Under the pieces are notes generated by a model. It was not told the origin of the DNA. It saw only the letters and a list, made by a program, of their open reading frames with translations, and ran no database searches. From an uncultured Dermabacteraceae bacterium (lineage in GTDB: Bacteria > Actinomycetota > Actinomycetes > Actinomycetales > Dermabacteraceae), in the NCBI GenBank assembly GCA_946223075.1, contig CAMILZ010000011.1:4805-68804 (forward strand): 64,000 nt of DNA. Direction: 5' to 3'. The position numbers and the translations under genes are program-made. This document shows, piece after piece, positions 17,127-26,287 of this stretch. Numbering within the stretch: position 1 is the first letter of the stretch; each line of letters starts with the position of its first letter.

Positions 17127-19867
17127 ATGAGCGATCAGTACGTCTACCCTTTTAGCGCCGGTTCGCGCGAGCAGGTGGACCTGCTCGGCGGCAAAGGCGC
17201 GAATCTCGCCGAAATGACCCAGCTCGGGCTGCCCGTGCCGCCCGGTTTCACGATTACCACCGACGCCTGCCGGTACTACATGCACCATGGGCACGAGCCA
17301 GGCGTGCTTGACGACCAGGTCAAGCGTGCGCTCGCGAGCGTCGAAAAGGAACTCGGGCGCAGGTTCGGCGACCCGCGCAATCCGCTCCTCGTGAGCGTAC
17401 GCTCCGGCGCAGCGGTATCGATGCCCGGAATGATGGAGACCGTGCTCAACGTCGGTCTCAACGACGAGACTCTCGAGGGTCTCGCGGAGCTTTCGCATTC
17501 GCGGCGCTTCGCACTCGATTCGTACCGGCGCCTTGTGCAAATGTTCGGGCGCACGGTGCTCGACATCGACGCCGAGCTTTTCGAAGCGGTACTGGATACG
17601 GCGAAGGAGGAGGCTGGCGCGGCGAGCGACGTCGAGCTTTCCGCGGAGGACCTCGAGAAGGTCGTGGCGCGCTTCAAGGAGATCATCGAGCGCGAATCCG
17701 GCGCGCCGTTCCCGCAAGACCCGTTCACGCAGCTCACGATGAGCATCCACGCGGTGTTCAACTCGTGGAACTCACCCCGCGCGATCGTGTACCGCAACAC
17801 CGAGCGCATTCCCCACGATCTCGGCACAGCCGTCAACGTATGCTCGATGGTGTTCGGCAACCTCGACGACCAAAGCGCCACGGGCGTCGCCTTCACACGC
17901 GACCCCGCGACCGGAGCCCGCGGAGAATACGGCGACTTCCTCATCAACGCGCAGGGCGAGGACGTCGTCGCGGGCATCCGCAACACGCTGAGCCTCGCCG
18001 ACATGGAAAAGCTGCTGCCCGAAAACTACCGCGAACTCCTCGACATCATGGAGAGGCTCGAGAAGCACTACCGCGACCTGTGCGATATCGAATTCACGAT
18101 CGAATCGGGCAAACTGTGGATGCTCCAAACGCGCGTAGGCAAGCGCACCGCCGCAGCCGCCTTCCGCATCGCGACGGCCCTTCTCGATGAAGGCGCGATC
18201 AGCGAAAACGAGGCGCTCATGCGCGTGAGGGGCGACCAGCTTTCGCGACTCATGTTCCCCACCTTCGACTCGAACGCGAAGAGAACGCTCCTCGCGCGCG
18301 GCATGAACGCCTCCCCCGGCGCCGCGACGGGCCACGTCGCCTTCACCACGGCAGACGTGCTCGAGCGCGCGAAGGAAGGGACGCGCTCGATTCTTGTGCG
18401 CCGCGAGACGAACCCCGACGACCTCGCCGGCATGATCACCGCCGAGGGCGTGCTGACGGCTCGCGGCGGCAAAACGTCGCACGCCGCCGTCGTCGCCCGC
18501 GGGCTCGGCCGCACGTGCGTGTGCGGCGTCGAGGCCTTCACGGTCGATGAGGCCGCTCGCGAGGTGCGCGTCGACGGCAAGGTTGTGCTGCGCGACGGAG
18601 ACCTCGTGTCGATCGATGGCACGAGCGGCGACGTGTTCCTCGGCGAAGTGCCCGTGCAGCCGAGCGCCGTTGCCGCCTATTTTGAGTCCGGCGCGAGCCT
18701 CGAGGGCGCTTCCGAGATGGCGTGCGATGACCTTGAGGAGGCGGAAGCTGAACTCGTGAGGAGCGTCGACCGTCTCATGCGCGTCGCCGACCGCGAGCGC
18801 GGCCTCCTCGTGCGCGCCAACGCCGACACCCCCGAGGACGCCGCTCGCGCACGCCGCATGGGCGCGCAGGGCATCGGCCTCACGCGCACCGAACACATGT
18901 TCCTCGGCGAACGTCGCCAACTCGTTGAAGATCTCATCATCTCATCCTTGCAGCAAGTCCCGAGGAGCGAGAGGACGCGCTTGCAGCGCTTCTTCCTCTC
19001 CAACGCGGCGACTTCCTCGACATGATTCGCGAGATGGACGGCCTGCCCATGACCGTTCGACTCCTCGATCCCCCGCTGCACGAGTTTCTCCCCGATTTCA
19101 CCGAACTCTCGGTGCGCATCGCCCGGGCCGAAGAGCGCGGCGAACACAACGAACACGAAATCAAGGTCCTCGAGGCCGTCAAGCGACTCCACGAGCAAAA
19201 CCCCATGCTCGGCTTGCGCGGCGTGCGGCTCGCGCTCTCGATCCCCGGACTTTACGGCATGCAAACTCGCGCGATCCTCGAGGCTGAGGCCGAGGCGCGA
19301 GCCGAAGGGCTCAAGCCACAGGTGGAGATCATGATTCCTCTCGTGAGCTCCGTGCGCGAGCTTCGCGAAATCAAGAAAGAAATCTTCGCGGTGCGCGACA
19401 AGGTCATGCGGGAAACGGGCCTCAAGCTCACGACCGTGATCGGGTCAATGATCGAACTTCCGCGCGCGGCGCTTCGCGCCGACGAGATCGCCGAAGAAGC
19501 CGAGTTCTTCAGCTTCGGCACAAACGACCTCACGCAAACGACGTGGGGCTTCTCGCGTGACGACGTCGAAGCCGGGTTCTTCTTCACCTACAAAGAACAC
19601 GGGATCCTGCTCACGAGCCCCTTCGAGTCGATCGATCAGTTCGGCGTCGGTGAACTCGTGCGCATCGGCACCGAGCGTGGCCGCGCCGTGAACCCCCACC
19701 TCCACGTGGGTGTGTGCGGCGAGCACGGCGGCGATCCGAGTTCGATCCACTTCTTCAACTGGCTCGGCCTCGACTACGTGTCGTGCTCACCGTTCCGCGT
19801 GCCCGTTGCCCGCCTCGAGGCGGGCCGCGCAACGCTCAGCGTGGATGACTTCGAGATGAGCCACTAG
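17127..19867 (+). pseudogene. ppdK: Pyruvate phosphate dikinase, interrupted by a frameshift
   Basis: Two reading frames together encode one PPDK. The first (from ATG 17127, preceded by AGAGGACGG) has the ATP-grasp start (LLGGKGANLAEMTQLGLPVP), the phosphohistidine motif GGKTSHAAVVA (His452), and runs to GLTRTEHMFLGERRQLVEDL before stopping at 19025. The second frame, entered near 18945, reads LAASPEEREDALAALLPLQR and continues with MDGLPMTVRLLDPPLHEFLP, the PEP/pyruvate barrel and GVCGEHGGDP to 19867. A single missing base near 18945-18947 restores a ~913-residue protein, close to the usual 880-910. PPDK interconverts pyruvate and PEP with ATP/PPi. Apart from this break all motifs are intact, so it is either a recent mutation or a sequencing error. 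Confidence 0.9.
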
Positions 19868-19887
19868 CGAGAGGCGGGCTCAGGAAA

Positions 19888-19935
19888 AAGGGAAAGGTGG
19901 CCGCGATGCGCAATGCTCGCGGCCACCTTTCCCTT
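19888..19935. terminator. Bidirectional terminator between ppdK and the lipoprotein gene
   Basis: A perfect 18-bp stem (19888-19905 with 19918-19935) encloses a 12-base loop. The stem has a GC-rich core flanked by A/T (AAGGGAAAGG at the left end, CCTTTCCCTT at the right end). It lies between convergent genes, so it can terminate transcription from both sides. Confidence 0.85.
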
Positions 19936-19946
19936 CTCGTGCAGAT

Positions 19947-20639
19947 TTAGAGCGCGTTGAGGTCGTCGATCGTCATGGTGTACGTCTCGTAGCCAAAACC
20001 GCCCCATTGCTCGAGCTCAATCACAAGAGGCTTGGACATATCGGTGATACCTACGCCGTCTTGGACACCAGCAAGAGCTGCGCCAGGCTTCACTTCCTTT
20101 TGACTTTTCTCGAGATTGATCGCATCACTGAAGTACGACCAATCCGTCTGTACACCGTCCTGAAAGCCAGTGAAGGAAATAGACACGAACGGGGCAGTGG
20201 CCTCGCTGCTGTTGTTCTTCCAGTCATAGGTCACCTTGAGGACCTTGTTGCCGTCCCAGTCCTTCACGATTTTCAGTTTCGTCACGGTGACCGAGTAGTC
20301 GCCCACCTGGACCTCCTTGCCGACTTCGAGGGCATAGGGATCGGCAGATTCCTCCTCAACCGGAGCCTCGGTGGGCTTCGCTGCTTCAACTGTCGCGGCC
20401 TCGGTCGTCGGTGCCGGAGCGGGCTCTGTCGTTTCGGACGTTGCCTCTGGCTTTTCGGTCGCCTGTGCGGTTGCAGCTTCGGTCGTTTCCGCCGGCGTCG
20501 TCTCTTCGGTCGCGTTCGCTTCGGAGGCGGCGGACTGTGAAGAAGACTGGTCGGAAAGTGCGACGGATACGAGCGCGCCGCAGCCCGTGAGGCTCACGAG
20601 TGAGCAGACGGCAAGAAGGGAAAGGACAGTTCTTTTCAA
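19947..20639 (-). CDS. Lipoprotein with DUF5067-type domain
   Basis: 230 residues. A lipoprotein signal peptide ends at a lipobox (SLTGC, Cys20). It is followed by a low-complexity Thr/Glu/Ala/Pro stretch (about 30-100), typical of a cell-wall-spanning linker, and then a beta-rich domain (about 105-230) matching DUF5067 (GDYSVTVTKLKIV, VLKVTYDWKNNSSEATAPF). This immunoglobulin-like domain occurs in secreted lipoproteins of Gram-positive bacteria and has no proven function. The linker is built from imperfect repeats of TEA/TTEA units. No functional partner can be inferred from the neighbours. Confidence 0.75.
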   Translation of the reverse strand: MKRTVLSLLAVCSLVSLTGCGALVSVALSDQSSSQSAASEANATEETTPAETTEAATAQATEKPEATSETTEPAPAPTTEAATVEAAKPTEAPVEEESADPYALEVGKEVQVGDYSVTVTKLKIVKDWDGNKVLKVTYDWKNNSSEATAPFVSISFTGFQDGVQTDWSYFSDAINLEKSQKEVKPGAALAGVQDGVGITDMSKPLVIELEQWGGFGYETYTMTIDDLNAL

Positions 20640-20718
20640 GGGGACCTCACAAAGCGCAGGCGGGGAATAGCCATGGTTATTTTATCTGCACTATCGAGAG
20701 ACCCGTGACCCACGGTTC

Positions 20719-21435
20719 CTAACGCGGGCGGATCGAAAGCACGTCCACATTCGCCTCGGGCGGGGCCGTAAGCGCGTAGCGCACGGCTTCGCCGATCGTT
20801 TCGGGTTTCATGTACTCGCTCTCCACGTAGTCGCCGCCCTCGTAGGCGCGAAGTTCGCGCTGCATGTCGGTCGCGACACGTCCGGGGTGAAGCGACACCA
20901 CGCGCACCCCGTTTGCGCGTTCCTCTTCGCGCAACGCATCGGAGAGCGCGCGCAGGGCGAACTTGGTTGCGGAATACACGGCGTTGCCGGGCTTCGACGT
21001 GAACCCGGAGCCGGAGTTCACGAACAGGATTGTGCCGCGCGCCTCGCGAAGCTCAGGAAGGATCTGCGCAGCGAGCACCGCTTGCGACGTCACGTTCATG
21101 TGAAGGGCGAATTCCCAGTCGCTCGGCTTGGTGTTTTCGACGGTGTCGCCGGCAAGTACGCCGGCACTCAGCACGGCGCCGTCAAGACCGCCATGGCCGG
21201 TCCCGAGGGCACCACTTTCGCGCGCCTCGCGCATGGCGTCGATGATTTTCTGCGAATCGGCGAGGTCCGCGAGCACGTATTCTGCCGACGGTAGCTCGGC
21301 CACCATCGCTTCGAGAGCTTCTTCGCTCCTCCCCACGAGCACGAGGTGGGCGATGCCTTGGAGGGCGAAGGCGGTCGCGCGGCCAATGCCGCGCGTGGCG
21401 CCGGTGATCAGGATGCGGGGCTTCGAATTCGTCAT
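20719..21435 (-). CDS. Short-chain dehydrogenase/reductase
   Basis: 238 residues, classical SDR. The NAD(P) motif is TGATRGIGRATA (residues 11-22), NSGSG is the catalytic Ser strand and VYSATKFALR supplies the YxxxK pair. VSLHPGRVATDM is the usual C-terminal PG motif. The protein should reduce a carbonyl or oxidise an alcohol with NADP(H), but the substrate is not predictable. It is transcribed alone on the minus strand, upstream of the lipoprotein gene and separated from it by about 80 bases. Confidence 0.85.
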   Translation of the reverse strand: MTNSKPRILITGATRGIGRATAFALQGIAHLVLVGRSEEALEAMVAELPSAEYVLADLADSQKIIDAMREARESGALGTGHGGLDGAVLSAGVLAGDTVENTKPSDWEFALHMNVTSQAVLAAQILPELREARGTILFVNSGSGFTSKPGNAVYSATKFALRALSDALREEERANGVRVVSLHPGRVATDMQRELRAYEGGDYVESEYMKPETIGEAVRYALTAPPEANVDVLSIRPR

Positions 21436-21489
21436 GGCCCCACTGTGCCACGCTCGCCTCGAGGAAGCCTGCCCTAAGAGCGCTCGGGG

Positions 21490-21831
21490 CTAAAGCACGC
21501 GGCCCTGCTCCCCCGCGTCGGTCACGACGGGCAGTCCCTGCATGAGCCACGCATCCATGCCGCCGCCAACGTTGATTGCCTCGATGCCCTGCATCGCGAG
21601 CCACTGGGCGACCTGCGACGAGCGCCCGCCGGAGCGGCACACGAGGTAGACATCCCGTTCGCGGCCTTCATCGTCCTCAACGAAAAGCTCATCGAGGTGT
21701 GCGGCGAGGCTGCTCGCGGGAAGGTGGCGGGCGCTTGGGGCGTGCCCGGCGTCCCACTCATCCTGCTCACGGATGTCGAAAAGCACGGCACCTTCGGGGA
21801 CGCTCAGGGGGTCTACAGTCTCAAAGTCCAT
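21490..21831 (-). CDS. Rhodanese-like domain protein
   Basis: 113 residues from ATG 21831 (MDFETVDPL). An upstream in-frame extension is rejected as it lacks rhodanese similarity. This is a single rhodanese domain: LFDIREQDEWDAGHAPSA (CH2A motif) and the active-site loop LVCRSGGRS with the catalytic Cys, which can carry a persulfide. Single-domain rhodaneses of this size move sulfane sulfur or act as sulfur carriers in thiolation and sulfide detoxification. The gene is near but not overlapping the ABC transporter genes, so partners are not evident. Confidence 0.85.
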   Translation of the reverse strand: MDFETVDPLSVPEGAVLFDIREQDEWDAGHAPSARHLPASSLAAHLDELFVEDDEGRERDVYLVCRSGGRSSQVAQWLAMQGIEAINVGGGMDAWLMQGLPVVTDAGEQGRVL

Positions 21832-21905
21832 GCCTTCAGCGTAGACGCGAGGGCTCCATACGGACCGCAAAACGCCGGCGCAAAATCTGCCCACATTATG
21901 GCTTC

Positions 21906-23261
21906 CTAGCCAGCTGCGCGCACGCGCGCACGCGCCGCGCGCGCCACGAGCGGAGAACTCACGAGCGCCGACGCCGCCACGAGGCCGAGCGCCGCCACGA
22001 CACTCACGAGGAAGCCCAGAGCCACGAGAGGATTCGTGGCCGACGACCCCATGAGAGCGAGCAGCACGAGAGCTGCCATGAACACGGAGACCACGAGAGA
22101 AATCCCCACGGGAATCGCGATTTCGGCAATGCGCGCGCGGTGCAGCTGCCCCACACTCGCCCCCGCGACGTGCTGGGCGCGATACCTCGGTGCCTGGTCA
22201 ATCACGCGCGCGGTCTGCGTCACACCCGTGCTCACGGCAGCAAGCACCGCGGCGATCCCGACCGTGAGAAGCGCGCCCGTCACGAGAGCCTGGTTCATGA
22301 GCTGCGCGACTGCATCACCATTCGGGAAGGTCGTGATGATTGACGCGAACCCAGCGACGACGAGAGCGATCGTCACGCCAGAGACTGCGCGCCACCCCGC
22401 ACGAGGATCCGCGGTCAGGCGACGCGCCCCGACAAGAAGCCCCGGGGTCGGTGCAAGGAACGCGGCGAACCGCGCCACGATCCACACGATGAACGGGCCC
22501 GCGAGATTGACGGCAAACACCATCGTGCCCACGGTCGCGAGGACGCCCACGATGATGACACCGAGCGAGACGCCCTCGATTCTCGGGAGGAAGGTTGCCA
22601 CAACCAGGAACACGACGATACTCAGCACCCACACGAGAAGACGCACGACAGACATGCGCACCGTATGCGCGCCGCGCGCGATGCCGAGGGGACTCAGGGC
22701 GACACCCGTGAGAGTGATGGCGGCGGACAGCGCCGCGAAGAGCGCGAGCGCAAAAGGCGTGAGTGCGAGCGCCCACCACGGCAAGATGAGCTCGCCCACC
22801 GTGAACTTTCGGATCCCGAAATCGAGGTGCGAAAGAGGCCACGCCGCTGCAATATGCACGCCAACACCGATCGCTGCCCCCACGATGGATTGCCAGGCGA
22901 CGTCGGACACCGCGACCCCCGCGACCTGCGCGCGCGTTCCCCCAACGAGTCTCACCGCCGCCAAATCCTTCTCGCGGCGAGCGAGCGAAAGCCGAGCCGC
23001 CGCCCCGCCAAGCGCGATTGCGTTCGGTACGAGCAGAACGCACGCGAAGACCGCGCATATCACGAGCGTCGGCATGATCTGCGCCTCGGGGGAGGCATTC
23101 GCGCTCGAAGGGTCAAAACCTTCGGCGCCAAGACGCCCGTAGAACGCACCCGTGCCCGCGAGCACGGTACACATGATCGCCGTCGCCGCCGCAAAGGCGA
23201 TTACCGGAAGAGCATTCGCGAGGGAGTTTCGCCCCCGCACGAGCATGGGCAGTGCGTTCAC
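21906..23261 (-). CDS. FtsX-family ABC transporter permease
   Basis: 451 residues with about ten hydrophobic segments in two halves, each preceded by a soluble part, as in actinobacterial FtsX/MacB-type permeases. It overlaps the ATPase gene (ATGA at 23258-23261). Unlike LolCDE or MacB, the periplasmic domain is short. Such two-gene systems often export antimicrobial peptides or act with sensor kinases; no kinase is adjacent here. Repeated LVxxVxxA-type helices made the frame easy to verify. Substrate unknown. Confidence 0.75.
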   Translation of the reverse strand: MNALPMLVRGRNSLANALPVIAFAAATAIMCTVLAGTGAFYGRLGAEGFDPSSANASPEAQIMPTLVICAVFACVLLVPNAIALGGAAARLSLARREKDLAAVRLVGGTRAQVAGVAVSDVAWQSIVGAAIGVGVHIAAAWPLSHLDFGIRKFTVGELILPWWALALTPFALALFAALSAAITLTGVALSPLGIARGAHTVRMSVVRLLVWVLSIVVFLVVATFLPRIEGVSLGVIIVGVLATVGTMVFAVNLAGPFIVWIVARFAAFLAPTPGLLVGARRLTADPRAGWRAVSGVTIALVVAGFASIITTFPNGDAVAQLMNQALVTGALLTVGIAAVLAAVSTGVTQTARVIDQAPRYRAQHVAGASVGQLHRARIAEIAIPVGISLVVSVFMAALVLLALMGSSATNPLVALGFLVSVVAALGLVAASALVSSPLVARAARARVRAAG

Positions 23262-23983
23262 CGCGTGACCTCCCGCTCGATCTGGCCGTCACGCATCGTG
23301 ATCGTACGCGCACACGCGGCCGCGACATTCGGATCGTGCGTCACCATCACAAGCGCACTCCCCGCATCTGCCGTGGCCTGAAGGAGCAGCGCAAGGACAT
23401 CCTGGCCAGTCTGCTGGTCGAGTGCACCCGTGGGCTCATCGGCATACACGACCGACGGTTCCCCCGCGAGAGCACGCGCAATCGCCACGCGCTGTGCCTG
23501 GCCACCCGAAAGCTGCCCCGGTCGGCGTTCCTCGAGGCCCTCAAGCCCGAGCGCAGCGAGCCACCGCCTCGCAATTTTCTTCGCTTTTCCTCGCGAGACC
23601 CCCGCGAGCATGCGCGGAAGCATGACGTTTTCGAGCGCGCTCAGTTCGGGAAGCAACTGACCGTCCTGGAACACAAATCCGAAATCGGTGCGGCGGAGCT
23701 TTGTGCGGGCGGCATCGCGCATCTCGCTCAGATCACGCTCGCCGTAGATCACCCGTCCACCCGTGGGCGCGAGGATACCCGCGAGACAGTGCAGAAGGGT
23801 CGACTTTCCGCAGCCCGAGGGCCCCATGATCGCGAGGCTCTGCCCCGCGAAAATATCGAGGTTCACGCCCCGAAGCGCGTGGGTATTGCGGTCGTAGGCA
23901 AGCGCGAGATCACGCGCCGCGAGCACGGTTCCGACGGTTGGCTGAGCAGTGGACTGAGGCGAATACATGTGCGTTGTTGTCAT
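23258..23983 (-). CDS. ABC transporter ATP-binding protein (MacB/LolD type)
   Basis: 241 residues. Walker A is GPSGCGKSTLLHCLAG, the Q-loop is FVFQDGQLLPELSALENV, the ABC signature is LSGGQAQRVAIARALA, Walker B is VVYADEPTGALD and the switch is VMVTHDPNVA. The ALDQQTGQDVL D-loop and overall length match the MacB/LolD family that works with FtsX-like permeases, here the overlapping downstream gene. The start could be ATG 23983 or the ATG five codons later. It energises the export function of the pair. Confidence 0.88.
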   Translation of the reverse strand: MTTTHMYSPQSTAQPTVGTVLAARDLALAYDRNTHALRGVNLDIFAGQSLAIMGPSGCGKSTLLHCLAGILAPTGGRVIYGERDLSEMRDAARTKLRRTDFGFVFQDGQLLPELSALENVMLPRMLAGVSRGKAKKIARRWLAALGLEGLEERRPGQLSGGQAQRVAIARALAGEPSVVYADEPTGALDQQTGQDVLALLLQATADAGSALVMVTHDPNVAAACARTITMRDGQIEREVTR

Positions 23984-24206
23984 GCCTCAACTCTCCCGTC
24001 GAGACAGGGGTCGGCGCGTCGGTCCCAAGGACCGCGTTCATCTGCCGCGCGGAGGATGTTTCGCGGCGCCCATCACCGTCGGTTCCGCCCGCAGAAGGAG
24101 ATCCGCTCATACTTTCGTCGCAGTGCTCGGTGATGCGCGAAGGGCGAGGCCCGCGAGGATGGGGACCGCGAGGAGTGAGGCGCGCACATGTGTCCAGTGC
24201 ACGCGA

Positions 24207-24243
24207 AAGGCGCGGCCCGAGAAATCTCTCGTGGCCGCGCCTT
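24207..24243 (-). terminator. Terminator downstream of pstB
   Basis: An 11-bp GC-rich stem (24207-24217 with 24233-24243) is extended inward by CGAGA/TCTCG (24218-24222 with 24227-24231) and closes on a 4-base loop. It begins about 30 bases after the pstB stop. Downstream on the minus strand only two Ts follow, so it may need Rho or act mainly as an RNA 3'-end stabiliser. The rest of 23984-24275 shows no gene that I can support. Confidence 0.65.
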
Positions 24244-24275
24244 CGTCGCGGATGGTGCCCGAGCGGGCTTACCGA

Positions 24276-25055
24276 TCAGCCGAACTTACCGGAGATGTAA
24301 CGCTCGGTTTCTTCCATCGCGGGGTTGTTGAAGATCTTGGTCGTCTCGTCGAATTCGATGAGCTTGCCCGGGGTACCCGTGCCGGCAATGTTGAAGAAGC
24401 CGGTCTTATCGGACACACGCGAGGCCTGCTGCATGTTGTGCGTGACGATCACGATCGTGTACTCGGTCTTGAGCTCGTGGATGAGCTCCTCGACCGCGAG
24501 GGTCGAGATCGGGTCGAGCGCCGAGCACGGCTCGTCCATGAGAACGATGTCGGGCTTGACAGCAATCGTGCGAGCAATGCACAGACGCTGCTGCTGACCA
24601 CCGGAGAGGCCGCCACCGGGCTTGTTGAGGCGGTTCTTGACCTCTTCCCACAGGTTCGCGCCGCGCAGCGACTCCTCAACGAGCTGGTCAGCTTCGCTCT
24701 TCGACATGCGCTTGTTGTTGAGCTTCGCACCAGCGAGCACGTTTTCGGCGATCGACATCGTGGGGAACGGGTTCGCCTTCTGGAACACCATGCCCACGCG
24801 GCGGCGCACGTTCACCGGGTCGATGCCCGGGCCGTAGATGTTCTCGCCGTTGATGTTGACCTCACCCTCGGCGTAAGCGCCGGGAATGACCTCGTGCATG
24901 CGGTTGAGAGTACGCAGGAACGTGGACTTACCGCAGCCCGAGGGGCCGATGAGGGCGGTGACGCTACGGGCGTCGATCTTGACGTTGACGTCCTCGACGG
25001 CGAGGAAGTCGCCGTAGTAGACGTTGAGGTTCTTCACGTCGATGCTCTGTGACAT
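24276..25055 (-). CDS. pstB: Phosphate ABC transporter ATP-binding protein PstB
   Basis: 259 residues from ATG 25055 (MSQSIDVKN), selected by the AAAGGA site 6 bases upstream; a TTG five codons earlier overlaps that site and is unlikely. Walker A is GPSGCGKSTFLRTLNRMHE, typical of PstB. The signature is LSGGQQQRLCIARTIA, Walker B is IVLMDEPCSALDPIST and the switch is VIVTHNMQQASR. It hydrolyses ATP to drive high-affinity phosphate uptake by PstSCAB. It is the last gene of the operon. phoU, often next to pstB, is not here. Confidence 0.95.
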   Translation of the reverse strand: MSQSIDVKNLNVYYGDFLAVEDVNVKIDARSVTALIGPSGCGKSTFLRTLNRMHEVIPGAYAEGEVNINGENIYGPGIDPVNVRRRVGMVFQKANPFPTMSIAENVLAGAKLNNKRMSKSEADQLVEESLRGANLWEEVKNRLNKPGGGLSGGQQQRLCIARTIAVKPDIVLMDEPCSALDPISTLAVEELIHELKTEYTIVIVTHNMQQASRVSDKTGFFNIAGTGTPGKLIEFDETTKIFNNPAMEETERYISGKFG

Positions 25056-25088
25056 CTGGAATCCTTTCAAAGATCAGCCTGGGAGGGC

Positions 25089-26276
25089 TCAGCGGCCGGT
25101 CTTCGGCGAGAAGTAGTAGGAGACGAGGCGGGCAAAGATGTTCAACACCATGACGATCACGATAAGCGTCAATGCTGCCGCCCACGCACGCTGGTAGTTG
25201 ATATCCGGGTTACACGCGAACTCTTCACGCGTGAAGTAGTTGAGGACCTTCTCGCCCTTTCCGCCACACGCGGCATGGCCGAAACCATACTGCTGGTTGA
25301 TAAAGGTCGGAAGTGCCATCATGCGGCCTTCGAACGGATTCGCGTTCATCATCTGGAACACGCCGATCGTGAACATGAGAGGCGCGGTTTCACCGATGAC
25401 ACGCGCGATAGCGAGGGTCACACCCGTTGCGAGACCCGCAATCGCCGTGCGCAGCACTACGCGGACGATCGTAAGCCACTTCGGAACGCCGAGCGCGTAG
25501 GCCGCCTCGCGCAGTTCGAGAGGAACAAGGCGAATCATTTCCTCACTCGAGCGCACCACGGTGGGGATCATGAGCACGGAAAGCGCGACCGAACCCATGG
25601 CACCCATACGGAGGCCGGCTTCGCCCGAGAGAGTCGTGAAGAGCGCGAGGGTGAACAGACCTGCGACGATCGAGGGAACGCCGGTCATGACGTCGACGAG
25701 GAACGTAATGCCCTTGCCGAGGGTCTTTTGCCACCCGGTCTGCGCGTACTCCACGAGGAACACCGCGGTGAGGAGACCGATCGGGATCGAGATGATCGAC
25801 GCACCGAGAGTGATGATGAGCGTGCCGACGATCGCGTGGAGAATACCGCCGCCATCGGCACCGCCGTTGAAGCCCTGCATATCACCGGTGAGGAAGCCCG
25901 GCGTAAGCAAGCGCGGGCCACCCTTCGAGATGACCTCCCAGAGGAGAGAGACGAGCGGGATCATCGCTGTCGCGAAGGCGCCCACGAGAACGAGGGTCAT
26001 GAGGCGGTCTTTTGCCCAGCGCTCCCCCTCACGTACGCGCGAGTAGATGTACCCGATCACGAGGTGGGCGAGGAAGCCGAGAACAAGCAGGGCGGGGAGC
26101 GTGAACGCTCCGGTGACAAGAAGGAGGGCCGCGACGACAACGAACGCGATGACACCCGTGAGCACCATGTGCCACCACGGGAGGCGGCGTTCGCCGGCAT
26201 CCATGAGCCCGGTGCGGCGAGGTTCCGGGCCCCCCGAACCTGAGTTAGTGTTGTTGAGGGTTGCTGCTTCACTCAT
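25089..26276 (-). CDS. pstA: Phosphate ABC transporter permease PstA
   Basis: 395 residues with a longer N-terminal part than usual (two extra helices at about 35-95). The BPD permease core is GILHAIVGTLIITLGASII, the EAA loop is ELREAAYALGVPKWLTIVR, and GETAPLMFTIG is the PstA signature. A Cys-containing loop near the C-terminus (FGHAACGGKGE and EEFACNPD) lies between the last two helices and is extracytoplasmic. PstA and PstC form the phosphate channel in the membrane. It lies between pstC and pstB on one transcript. Confidence 0.93.
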   Translation of the reverse strand: MSEAATLNNTNSGSGGPEPRRTGLMDAGERRLPWWHMVLTGVIAFVVVAALLLVTGAFTLPALLVLGFLAHLVIGYIYSRVREGERWAKDRLMTLVLVGAFATAMIPLVSLLWEVISKGGPRLLTPGFLTGDMQGFNGGADGGGILHAIVGTLIITLGASIISIPIGLLTAVFLVEYAQTGWQKTLGKGITFLVDVMTGVPSIVAGLFTLALFTTLSGEAGLRMGAMGSVALSVLMIPTVVRSSEEMIRLVPLELREAAYALGVPKWLTIVRVVLRTAIAGLATGVTLAIARVIGETAPLMFTIGVFQMMNANPFEGRMMALPTFINQQYGFGHAACGGKGEKVLNYFTREEFACNPDINYQRAWAAALTLIVIVMVLNIFARLVSYYFSPKTGR

Positions 26277-26287
26277 TGCTGATCCCC

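Noticed and set aside
18942..18956. Programmed -1 frameshift in ppdK
   Set aside because: No X-XXY-YYZ slippery heptamer or downstream pseudoknot is seen, and PPDK is not known to need frameshifting.
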